NCBI GenBank assembly: GCA_019414645.1
Contig: DXLP01000032.1
Location: forward strand, 1-22,966
Length of the DNA: 22,966 nucleotides
From: Collinsella sp.
Lineage (GTDB): Bacteria; Actinomycetota; Coriobacteriia; Coriobacteriales; Coriobacteriaceae
Direction of reading: 5' to 3'
Part shown: positions 1 to 7,081 of the stretch, in pieces
How the letters are laid out: each line of letters opens with the position of its first letter
Numbering within the stretch: the first letter of the stretch is position 1
Notes under the pieces: model-generated
The model's input: the letters and a program-made list of their open reading frames with translations, nothing else
Databases searched by the model: none
What the model was told of the DNA's origin: nothing
Program-made: the position numbers and the translations under genes

Positions 1-203
1 CCATTTCGACTTGCCATCTGGCCTTATTAGTCCAAAATTGCTGCTACCAAATCGGTAACAGTACTCATATTTGATGTTTTTTGACCAGCAGGTCTCCCTG
101 CCTTAGCAAATCTAAGGCAAAACGGGCTCCAGACCGCTGAATCATGCCGCATAGGGCACGTCCGCAGTCCGGAACTCGGTCCAAATTGAGTTATTGCGCC
201 GCG
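1..203. other. Left-edge intergenic region with small hairpins and a possible short ORF
   Basis: No gene is supported here. On the minus strand a 13-codon frame (68-27, MSTVTDLVAAILD, then two TAA stops) precedes a possible ATG at 17-15 that would run off the window. Neither has a convincing ribosome site, although AAGG lies 4 nt before the ATG at 17. A second minus-strand frame stays open from a stop near 104 to the window edge. A 7-bp stem (GCCTTAG 100-106 with CTAAGGC 112-118) overlaps a 5-bp stem (88-101). Neither is followed by a T-run on the minus strand, so no clear argD terminator is seen. Confidence 0.4.
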
Positions 204-1487
204 TTAGCCCAAAACACCCGACAGGATCTCGATCAGACTGTCCACGTCGGCTTCCTCGCAGACGAGTGGCGGCAGGAAACGCAGCGTATGCGCACCCGTA
301 GCGTTGATCACGGCACCGGCGGCCAGCGCGCGGGCAACAACACCATGCGCGTCGCCCGCGGCATCATCCAAATCACAGCCGAGCATCAAGCCGCGACCAC
401 GTACCTCGGTCACGTGCGGCAGCTTGGCGAGCTTTGCCTCCATATAGGCACCCACCTTGGCAGCATGGTCGGCATAATCGCCGCGCACAAGCGCGGAGAG
501 CGTCGCGGCGCACGCCGCGACGGCCAAGCAGCTACCGCCAAAGGTCGAGCCGTGGTCGCCCGGCTTAAACACGTCGGCAATCTCCTTCTTTGCCACGACG
601 GCACCCATGGGCACGCCATCGGCAATGCCCTTGGCAAGGCTCATGATGTCGGGCTCCACGCCATAGGTTTGGAATGCAAACGGCTTGCCGGAGCGGAAGA
701 TGCCGCACTGGACCTCGTCGGCGATAAGCACGGCGCCCACTTCGTGTGCCAGGTCGCGCGCTGCCGCCATAAACTCCTCGGTCATGGGGTGCACGCCACT
801 CTCACCCTGGATCGGCTCGAGCATCACGGCACAAATCTCGCTCCCCAGCTGCTTAAAGATCGCACGCAGCTCGTCCACATCGTTGGGCGTGCAGGCCACA
901 AAGCCACCCGGCAGCGGGCGGAAGCTGTCCTGCAGCCAATCCTGCATGGTAGCGGCAATGGTCTCGAGCGTACGGCCGTGGAAGCCGCCGCGCATGCACA
1001 CGATGGTGTTGCCGCCATTACCGGCACGCTTGGCGTACAGGCGCGCGAGCTTCATCGAGCCCTCGTTGGCCTCGGCGCCAGAGTTGGCAAAGAAGGTCTC
1101 CCAAACCTGCTCATCCGCAGCCGGGGCACCAAGAGCAGCTGCCGTGGTCTCATCGCCGGCGACAATGGCATCGGCAAGCACGCGCGCACCATCTACGTCG
1201 TCGTTAGCAAGCTTGGACAGCAGCGCCGCGACCTGTCCGCGCTGCTCGATGTAGAAGTAATTGGAGACATGCATGAGCTTTTTGGTCTGTGCCTCGAGCG
1301 CCGAGAGCACGGCCGGGTCGCCATGACCTAGGCTGCACACGCCGATGCCGGCAAGAAAGTCGAGGTACTCACGGCCATCGTCGCCGGTGAGCTTCATGCC
1401 GTGACCCTCGACAAACTCGACCGGAGAGCGGCCAAAGGTATGCATAACGTAATGGGATTCAAGCGATTGCTGAGCTGCAAGTGACAT
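204..1487 (-). CDS. argD: Acetylornithine aminotransferase (ArgD)
   Basis: PLP-dependent class III aminotransferase that converts N-acetylglutamate semialdehyde plus glutamate to N-acetylornithine plus 2-oxoglutarate, in the cytoplasm (arginine pathway). The 427-residue product shows NSGAEAN at about 135-141, the PLP-ring aspartate in ADEVQCG (Asp257) and the Schiff-base lysine in SLAKG (Lys286). The family is usually about 375-410 residues. The surplus lies mainly in an Ala/Asp-rich stretch around residues 96-128, between the N-terminal substrate segment (NYFYIEQ) and NSGAEAN. AAAGG sits 7 nt before the ATG. It is the last gene of argC-J-B-D, 69 nt after argB. A related ornithine or succinylornithine aminotransferase is conceivable from sequence alone, but the arg neighbours settle the assignment. 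Confidence 0.95.
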   Translation of the reverse strand: MSLAAQQSLESHYVMHTFGRSPVEFVEGHGMKLTGDDGREYLDFLAGIGVCSLGHGDPAVLSALEAQTKKLMHVSNYFYIEQRGQVAALLSKLANDDVDGARVLADAIVAGDETTAAALGAPAADEQVWETFFANSGAEANEGSMKLARLYAKRAGNGGNTIVCMRGGFHGRTLETIAATMQDWLQDSFRPLPGGFVACTPNDVDELRAIFKQLGSEICAVMLEPIQGESGVHPMTEEFMAAARDLAHEVGAVLIADEVQCGIFRSGKPFAFQTYGVEPDIMSLAKGIADGVPMGAVVAKKEIADVFKPGDHGSTFGGSCLAVAACAATLSALVRGDYADHAAKVGAYMEAKLAKLPHVTEVRGRGLMLGCDLDDAAGDAHGVVARALAAGAVINATGAHTLRFLPPLVCEEADVDSLIEILSGVLG

Positions 1488-1556
1488 GGGATGCCTTTCG
1501 TTGGGCGCCAGACGGCGCGGGGCTATGGGTGCAGGAATTGGGCGGCTGCGGGTCAG

Positions 1557-2537
1557 CTAGACCGTCTGAAGCTTCTCGACCTCGTCAAGGTTTTCGGTCA
1601 GACGCGCAGCAAACGTCGAAAGCGGATGCGGATGCGTATCGAACTCGTAAGCCGTCTCGGTGGAATGGATCACGGTGCCGACGCCGGCATCGGTCAGCAG
1701 CTCCAGGAGCAGCGAATGCGGCGTGGTACCGTTAATGATGTGGGCACGAAATACGCCGCCGGTAAGCGCATCGACGGCCGCACGCAGCTTGGGAATCATG
1801 CCCTTATCGACCTCGCCGCCGTAGAGCATTTCGTTAACCTCGTCGAGCGTTAGGTTGGAGATAAGCGAGTCCTTGTCGCTAAAGTCCTTGTACAGGCCAT
1901 CGACATCGGTCAAAAAGATCGCCTTATGCGCGTGGAGCGCCGCGGCAACGGCACCGGCGGCGGTGTCGGCGTTGATGTTGAAGAAACCGCCGTCCTCCCC
2001 CGCCGCGACGGTAGCTATGACGGGGATGTACTCGCTATCGAGTAAGCGCTCGATATAGTCGGTGTTGACGTGCGTCACTTTGCCCACGCGACCGAGCTCG
2101 GGGTCGAGCGGCTCGGCGATGAGCGTGCCGGCATCGCTGCCCGACACGCCCACGGCCAGGTTGCCGTGGTGGTTGATGGCAGCAACCAGCTCCTGGTTAA
2201 CCTTGCCGCCCAGCACCTCGCGCACGATATCCATAGTCGCCGGCGTGGTCACGCGCTGGCCGTTCTTAAACTCGACGGGAATATCGTAATGGCTCAGCGC
2301 CTCGTTGATAGCCTTGCCGCCGCCGTGCACGATGACGGGGCGCATACCGATGATCTTGAGCAAAACGATGTCGCTCATCACGTCGCGGCGCAGCTGCTCA
2401 TCAACCATGGCGGCACCGCCGTACTTGATAACGACCGTCTTGCCGGTCAGGTTCTTAATCCACGGCAGCGCTTCGAACAGCAGCTGCGCGGTTGCTTCGT
2501 TGGATTCGCTCGAACGACAATCGCGTGCGAATTTCAT
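1557..2537 (-). CDS. argB: Acetylglutamate kinase (ArgB)
   Basis: Amino-acid kinase family enzyme that phosphorylates N-acetylglutamate with ATP. I start it at the ATG at 2537 (MKFARD), preceded by GAGG about 6 nt upstream. The frame stays open to 2597, but the upstream ATG there has no good ribosome site. The 326-residue product has the nucleotide motif KYGGAAM (38-44), the substrate loop HGGGK (71-75) and a C-terminal FLTDVDGLY segment (208-216). The N-terminal helix (ATAQLLFEALPWIKNL) is the feature found in arginine-inhibited hexameric kinases, so feedback inhibition by arginine is likely (inference). A tail of about 30 residues follows the usual end near GTVIHS and looks variable. It lies 81 nt after argJ and 69 nt before argD. 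Confidence 0.95.
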   Translation of the reverse strand: MKFARDCRSSESNEATAQLLFEALPWIKNLTGKTVVIKYGGAAMVDEQLRRDVMSDIVLLKIIGMRPVIVHGGGKAINEALSHYDIPVEFKNGQRVTTPATMDIVREVLGGKVNQELVAAINHHGNLAVGVSGSDAGTLIAEPLDPELGRVGKVTHVNTDYIERLLDSEYIPVIATVAAGEDGGFFNINADTAAGAVAAALHAHKAIFLTDVDGLYKDFSDKDSLISNLTLDEVNEMLYGGEVDKGMIPKLRAAVDALTGGVFRAHIINGTTPHSLLLELLTDAGVGTVIHSTETAYEFDTHPHPLSTFAARLTENLDEVEKLQTV

Positions 2538-2618
2538 AATCTGCCTCGTCTTTCGTATCGTTATCGCGCCGTGCTCCGCTGTCCGCAATCGCGGCAAGAT
2601 GCGCAGCGTGCCTGGAAT

Positions 2619-3887
2619 CTAGGAACGGTAATCGCCGTTGATGGAGATGTATTCATGCGTGAGGTCGCAGGTCCACACGGTCGTTGCCGCGTCGCCTGCG
2701 CCCAGGTCGGCCGAGATCACGATCTCGGGCGCCTCGAAACGTCGTAGAGCCTCGTCCTCGTCAAAGGGAACAGTCAGACCGTCGCGACAGACAGGCATAC
2801 CCATCATGTCGATGGAAACGTCTTCCTGATTAAACTTCACGCCGCACTTGCCAAGCGCCATGGCAACGCGGCCCCAGTTGCAGTCGTGGCCGGCGATGCA
2901 GGTCTTAACGAGCGGCGAGTTGGCAACGGCACGAGCGGCGATATCAGCTTCCTCGTCGTTCACGGCGCCGGTAACGTTGACCGTAACAAGCTTGGATGCG
3001 CCCTCGCCATCGGCGGCGATATTGCGCGCCAGGCTCTCGCACACCTCGTGCACGGCAAATGCCAACTCGTCGAAGGCATCGGAGCCCTCGACGATAGGCT
3101 CGGCATCTGCGGCAGCGGCGCCGGAGGCAAGCATGATGCAGGTGTCGTTGGTCGAGGTGTCGGAATCGACCGTCACCTTATTAAAGGTCTGCTTGACGGT
3201 CGAGAGCAGCAGGGCATGAAGTGCCGCAGGCTCGACGGGGGCATCGGCGGTGATAACCGCGATCATGGTGGCCATATTGGGCATGATCATGCCCGAGCCC
3301 TTGCACATTCCGCCTACCGAATAGACGTTGCCCGCATGGCCCGCAGCCTCACTGACGTAGGACACGGCGTACTCCTTGGAGTGCGTGTCGGTCGTCATGA
3401 TGGCGCGAGCGGCATCGGCGCCACCGTGGGCAGAGAGTGCCTCGTAGGCAGCAGGAATGGCAGTCTCAAACGTGTCGATCGGCAGAATCTGGCCAATCAC
3501 GCCCGTGGAGGCAACCAGAATCTGCTGGGGCTCGCAGCTGATGACCTGCGATGCGATGCTGCATGTCTCGCGCGCGCATGCAAGGCCGGTCTCACCCGTG
3601 GCGGCGTTGGCATTGCCAGAGTTGATCGAAACGCCGGCGATGATACCGTAGCCCTTGTCCGCACCGCCCAGGTTGGCGCGGCTCACCTGCACGGGCGCCG
3701 CGCAAAAGCGATTGGTAGTAAACACGCCGGCACCGGGACAGGGCTTATCGGGCACGACGAGCGCGTAATCCAGACGCTCGGGATTCTTCCGAAATCCCGC
3801 ATGGATGCCTGCGGCCTTAAAGCCGGCCGCTGCCGTAACGCCACCCTCGACGGCGCGAATCTTGATATCAAACAGCTCGGTATTCAT
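2619..3887 (-). CDS. argJ: Glutamate N-acetyltransferase / ornithine acetyltransferase (ArgJ)
   Basis: Recycles the acetyl group from N-acetylornithine to glutamate, releasing ornithine. Bifunctional members can also use acetyl-CoA. The 422-residue product has STGVIGQ (127-133), MTTDTHSK (164-171) and the self-cleavage site NMATMIAV, where the precursor is expected to split between Ala206 and Thr207 to expose the nucleophilic threonine of the beta chain. Length and motifs are normal for the family. The presence of ArgJ, with no argA or argE visible here, points to the cyclic pathway. Whether it is mono- or bifunctional cannot be told from sequence. AAGGAG lies 11 nt before the ATG. A 134-nt gap separates it from argC, with no obvious terminator, so read-through from argC is likely. 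Confidence 0.95.
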   Translation of the reverse strand: MNTELFDIKIRAVEGGVTAAAGFKAAGIHAGFRKNPERLDYALVVPDKPCPGAGVFTTNRFCAAPVQVSRANLGGADKGYGIIAGVSINSGNANAATGETGLACARETCSIASQVISCEPQQILVASTGVIGQILPIDTFETAIPAAYEALSAHGGADAARAIMTTDTHSKEYAVSYVSEAAGHAGNVYSVGGMCKGSGMIMPNMATMIAVITADAPVEPAALHALLLSTVKQTFNKVTVDSDTSTNDTCIMLASGAAAADAEPIVEGSDAFDELAFAVHEVCESLARNIAADGEGASKLVTVNVTGAVNDEEADIAARAVANSPLVKTCIAGHDCNWGRVAMALGKCGVKFNQEDVSIDMMGMPVCRDGLTVPFDEDEALRRFEAPEIVISADLGAGDAATTVWTCDLTHEYISINGDYRS

Positions 3888-4021
3888 CGTCTTTATGACT
3901 CCTTATGTCAAACAAAAAACGGACATCGGTTGGTGCGCCATGCCAGTCGTAATCATGAGACCAGCTTAAGAGTGGCGCCCCACTCGATGCCCGACTACCA
4001 AATCGTTAACAATCGAATGTG

Positions 4022-5092
4022 CTACACCGGGCACGCCACTGTGGGCAAGCCTCGTCGCTCGTCAAAGCCAAAGACGATATTGGCGCACTGGACTGCTTGG
4101 CCCGCAGCGCCCTTGCACAGATTGTCGATGGCGCCCGCCGCCACCAGCACGCCTGCGCGCTTGTTGAGCGCGAGGCCAATCTGAGCGGCGTTGGTGCCGA
4201 CGACCGAAGCCGTCTTGGGCTGCTGGTCGGCGTCGAGCACGCGCACAAAGGTGCGACCGGCATAGAACTGCTTGTAATAGTCGACAACGTCCTCAAGAGC
4301 CAGGGAGTCGATGGCCTGCGGCGTGAGCGGCAGCGTCACCGTGGAGAGCAGGCCACGCTTGAGCGGTGCCAGATGCGGGGTAAAGACGATGCGATCGGTC
4401 AGGCCAAGGATTTGCTCAATCTCGGGCGTATGACGATGCTTGCCTACGCCATAGGCCTCCAAGTTCTCGTCGGCGCTGCAAAAATGCGTACGAGCGTTGC
4501 AGGACTTGCCGGCACCCGTTACACCGCTGATGGCATCGACAATCACGGGACCGTTCTCGGCCACCCAGCCCGCACGCACGGCAGGAGCGGCAGCAAGGCT
4601 CGTTGCGGTGGGATAGCAACCGGCGCAGGCGACCAGCACGGGTTTGCCGTCGGCATGGCTGGAAGCAGCGGTCTCTAAGTCCTGGCAGAACAGCTCGGGG
4701 AGGCCGAAAGCACGCGTCTTGAGCAGCTCGGGGCTCGTATGCGCGGCGGCATACCACGCCTCGAACACGGCCGGATCGCTCAGACGGTAGTCGGCAGACA
4801 AATCGAAGCAGGAGACGCCCGATGCAAGCAGCGCGGGCACCTGTGCCATGGCAGCCGTGTGCGGCACGGCAAGAAAAACCGCATCGCAGCTCTTAAGCTC
4901 GGGGGCGTCATGCGTGGTGAAAACCAGATCGCTCACGCCAGCAAAGCTCGGATACACCGCGGACAGCGGCTGGCCGGCATCGGCGTTGGACGTAATGGCA
5001 ACAAGTTCAAACTCGGGATGGCCGAGCACGAGGCGAATGAGCTCGGCTCCGGCATATCCAGCCGCGCCGACGATTCCAACCTTCAATGACAT
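4022..5092 (-). CDS. argC: N-acetyl-gamma-glutamyl-phosphate reductase (ArgC)
   Basis: NADPH-dependent reduction of N-acetylglutamyl phosphate to the semialdehyde. The 356-residue product begins with a Rossmann motif GxxGxxG (Gly9, Gly12, Gly15 in VGAAGYAG) and carries the catalytic cysteine in CAGCYPTA (Cys159). It also has SGVTGAGK and the KHRHTPEI segment expected near the active-site histidine. Length is typical of the family. AAGGAG lies 7 nt before the ATG. As first gene of the cluster it sits directly downstream of the palindromic TGCAT operator candidate, so regulation of the cluster probably enters here. Confidence 0.96.
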   Translation of the reverse strand: MSLKVGIVGAAGYAGAELIRLVLGHPEFELVAITSNADAGQPLSAVYPSFAGVSDLVFTTHDAPELKSCDAVFLAVPHTAAMAQVPALLASGVSCFDLSADYRLSDPAVFEAWYAAAHTSPELLKTRAFGLPELFCQDLETAASSHADGKPVLVACAGCYPTATSLAAAPAVRAGWVAENGPVIVDAISGVTGAGKSCNARTHFCSADENLEAYGVGKHRHTPEIEQILGLTDRIVFTPHLAPLKRGLLSTVTLPLTPQAIDSLALEDVVDYYKQFYAGRTFVRVLDADQQPKTASVVGTNAAQIGLALNKRAGVLVAAGAIDNLCKGAAGQAVQCANIVFGFDERRGLPTVACPV

Positions 5093-5177
5093 ATCAGACT
5101 CCTTGTCTGCGATTTATGCACCGATGCGCATTTCGCAGTGGTCGTTATGAAGTGGGTTGAAACTTTAGCACCAAAAG

Positions 5178-5214
5178 ATGCATGAACACGTAAATGGCTT
5201 GCATATTCATGCAT
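5178..5214 (-). promoter_or_regulatory. Putative ArgR operator (ARG box pair) upstream of argC
   Basis: A perfect 9-bp inverted repeat (ATGCATGAA 5178-5186, TTCATGCAT 5206-5214) is spaced 28 bp centre to centre. The right copy extends into its own smaller palindrome, TGCATATTCATGCA (5200-5213). ATGCA/TGCAT half-sites resemble the ARG boxes described for Gram-positive ArgR/AhrC regulators. A weaker ATGCA-n4-TGCGCAT arrangement lies nearer the gene at 5116-5131. Position 86 nt upstream of argC fits repression by arginine-bound ArgR. No argR gene is in the window, and the -35/-10 boxes are not clear. Confidence 0.55.
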
Positions 5215-5258
5215 TGAAACATTCCCGACACATTCGCTTGAAGGAATTGACAAATTGA

Positions 5259-5312
5259 GCGGGCCCCGTATTGACCGGCGCTCCTAACGGCGCCGGGCAA
5301 TACGGGGCCCGC
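5259..5312 (-). terminator. Strong hairpin closing the riboflavin operon
   Basis: 23-bp stem with a single mismatch (5259-5281 with 5290-5312) and an 8-nt loop, 37 nt after the stop of the 5350-5760 gene. On the minus strand it is followed by TCAATTTGTCAATT, which is only moderately T-rich. It probably ends the ribU-ecf-split-barrel transcript and insulates argC from it. Confidence 0.6.
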
Positions 5313-5349
5313 CCATGCGAAAACCAAGTTGTTAGGATGAGCCAGCTGG

Positions 5350-5760
5350 CTAGAGCTCGACCGGCACCCATTCGTCGTGATTGCAGATAAAAGCCTCGGG
5401 ATCCTCGACGCTAAAGAAGACGAGCGTGGGGTCGTTAGGCCCCTCATAGTGCTCGCCCAGGCGCTCAAGATGCTTCCAACCGGCCTCGCGCATTTCACTC
5501 GAAGCCCGGTCTTCCAGCCCCGCACGCCCGCGCAGGATCAACCAACCATGGCCCGGCCACCAACTCGTGGCCTCAAAGCGCTGGTTTTGCAGAAGCTCTT
5601 GCCACACATCTTTGGTGCGCGCCGTCACAAACCACAGCTTGCCGTCCTGAATCTGTGCAAACGAGAACGGACGCACATGTGGCTGCCCGTCCACGCTTGT
5701 CGCCAGATACCACGCCGGCACCGACGTCAAATACTCCAAAACCGTATTCAATCCGTCCAC
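5350..5760 (-). CDS. FMN-binding split-barrel (pyridoxamine 5'-phosphate oxidase-like) protein, copy 1
   Basis: 136-residue protein of the pyridoxamine-phosphate-oxidase-like split-barrel superfamily, recognised by the sequence order PAWYLAT, VRPFSFA, DGKLWF, KDVW. The superfamily typically binds FMN or F420; the actual substrate is unknown. I start it at GTG 5760 because AGGAGG lies 4 nt upstream and homology to the adjacent copy begins there. The frame is open further upstream, but that part overlaps the neighbour and reads as non-coding. It is a tandem paralogue of the 5804-6250 gene, 43 nt away, and the last gene of the FMN-riboswitch operon. It is too short and divergent to be called true PdxH. 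Confidence 0.85.
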   Translation of the reverse strand: MDGLNTVLEYLTSVPAWYLATSVDGQPHVRPFSFAQIQDGKLWFVTARTKDVWQELLQNQRFEATSWWPGHGWLILRGRAGLEDRASSEMREAGWKHLERLGEHYEGPNDPTLVFFSVEDPEAFICNHDEWVPVEL

Positions 5761-5803
5761 GTTTCCTCCTGTACTAGCTAGTTTGGGAGCCTGGTTGTGT
5801 GAG

Positions 5804-6250
5804 CTAGAGCTCCAGGCGCTCCTCGCTGCCGTCGATATCGCAGAACCGCGCGGCGATGTTGCGGACCGAGAAGAACGCAAGGCGGCCGTCGTTGGCGCTC
5901 TCGTGTTCCTCGCCGATGCCCACCATGTGCTTAAAACCCGCTTGACGCACCTTGTCGCTCGCAACTGCGTCGTCCTCAAGTGCGGCCTCGCCGGTCAACA
6001 CGATCCAGCACTCCCCCGGCTTCCAGCCCGAGAGTTCAAACTTGGGATTCGCACTCAGCTCCGCCCACACATCCTTGTCGCGCGATGTGCAAAACCACAG
6101 CTTACCGTCATCGACCATGGCAAATGAAAACGGCCTCACGCGAGGCTGATACCCGTCGGCCACATCGGTCGTGGCCAGATACCACGCCGGAATGCGCCTG
6201 AGATACGAACAGGCGCGCTCAAGCTGAGCCGTGCGGTCGTTGTCGGTCAT
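5804..6250 (-). CDS. FMN-binding split-barrel (pyridoxamine 5'-phosphate oxidase-like) protein, copy 2
   Basis: 148-residue single-domain split-barrel protein, paralogous to the next gene. Both share PAWYLAT, VRPFSFA, DGKLWF, KDVW and a C-terminal FFSV segment. Members usually form dimers with FMN bound between subunits. Enzymes in the family reduce or oxidise varied small molecules, and some only bind flavin. AAGGGG lies 5 nt before the ATG. It starts 30 nt after ecfT with no terminator between, so it is probably co-transcribed with the riboflavin transporter. That makes FMN the most likely cofactor (inference). General stress protein 26-like functions are an alternative. Confidence 0.87.
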   Translation of the reverse strand: MTDNDRTAQLERACSYLRRIPAWYLATTDVADGYQPRVRPFSFAMVDDGKLWFCTSRDKDVWAELSANPKFELSGWKPGECWIVLTGEAALEDDAVASDKVRQAGFKHMVGIGEEHESANDGRLAFFSVRNIAARFCDIDGSEERLEL

Positions 6251-6280
6251 AGGGACCCCTTTCTTGCGCTCGAATCGCGC

Positions 6281-7081
6281 CTAAACAAGTTGAAGATTGA
6301 TGACGATGACGCAGATGAGCAGCAACGCCGTCACCACCGCCGCCAACGCATCGCTGCGGCCAAATGCAAGCGCATGCAAACGTGTGCGGCCCTGCTCGCC
6401 ATGATAGCAACGGGCATCCATGGCGGCCGAAAGCGTCTCGGCATGACGGAACACGCCCGTGAACAGCGGAATCGCCACACTGCCGAGCATACGCACGCCG
6501 CCGAGCGGACCGCCCGTCATGCGCGCACCGCGGCTCGCCTGCGCATCGGCCGTCTGCTTCATCTCGGTGGCAAACTGCGGCATAAAGCGCAGCGCGATAC
6601 CCATGATCATGCCGAGCTCGTGCGCAGGAAGTCCCACACGCGCAAACGGTGCGAGCAGACGCTCAAAGCCCGCGGTGAGGTCGAGCGTGGGCGTGGTGAG
6701 CGTAATGGCGCTCATGCCGGCCATCATCAGGGTCAGGCGGCACGCCATAAAGGCGGCAGAACGCAGCGAGCCCTCGCTTATCTGCAGAAAGCAGAGCTGC
6801 CACAGGATGCGCCCGCTCTGGTCGGAAAACAGGTTGAGCACTGCGACCACCACGACAATCGCCAGCAATGGTGCCATCGATGATAGGACCCGGCGCAACG
6901 GCACCCGGGACACGGCATAGATCAGGACAACGAAGATTGCGACCGGGGCCAGTCCGCGGAAGCTGCTGACTGTGAGCGTCGTGATCAGAAACACAAAGCC
7001 CAAGAGCAACTTAGTTCGCGGGTCTAGGCGGTGGATCGCACTATCGCCGGGATAGTAGCTGCCAAACGAAAACGCCTCCAT
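6281..7081 (-). CDS. ecfT: ECF transporter transmembrane component EcfT
   Basis: 266-residue membrane scaffold that couples the ATPase to the substrate-binding S subunit. Hydrophobic segments occur at about 26-60, 68-86, 107-132, 153-170 and 245-264. The two cytoplasmic coupling motifs are visible as ASRGA (182-186) and DARCY (222-226), followed by HGEQGRTR, as expected for EcfT. Its ATG overlaps the TAA of the fused ATPase gene by one base (TAATG), which indicates translational coupling. With ribU and the ATPase next door it completes a dedicated riboflavin uptake system. Confidence 0.93.
   Translation of the reverse strand: MEAFSFGSYYPGDSAIHRLDPRTKLLLGFVFLITTLTVSSFRGLAPVAIFVVLIYAVSRVPLRRVLSSMAPLLAIVVVVAVLNLFSDQSGRILWQLCFLQISEGSLRSAAFMACRLTLMMAGMSAITLTTPTLDLTAGFERLLAPFARVGLPAHELGMIMGIALRFMPQFATEMKQTADAQASRGARMTGGPLGGVRMLGSVAIPLFTGVFRHAETLSAAMDARCYHGEQGRTRLHALAFGRSDALAAVVTALLLICVIVINLQLV

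Noticed and set aside
2886..4184. 432-codon plus-strand frame opposite argJ
   Set aside because: It covers argJ in antisense, lacks a good ribosome site and has the biased composition of a shadow.
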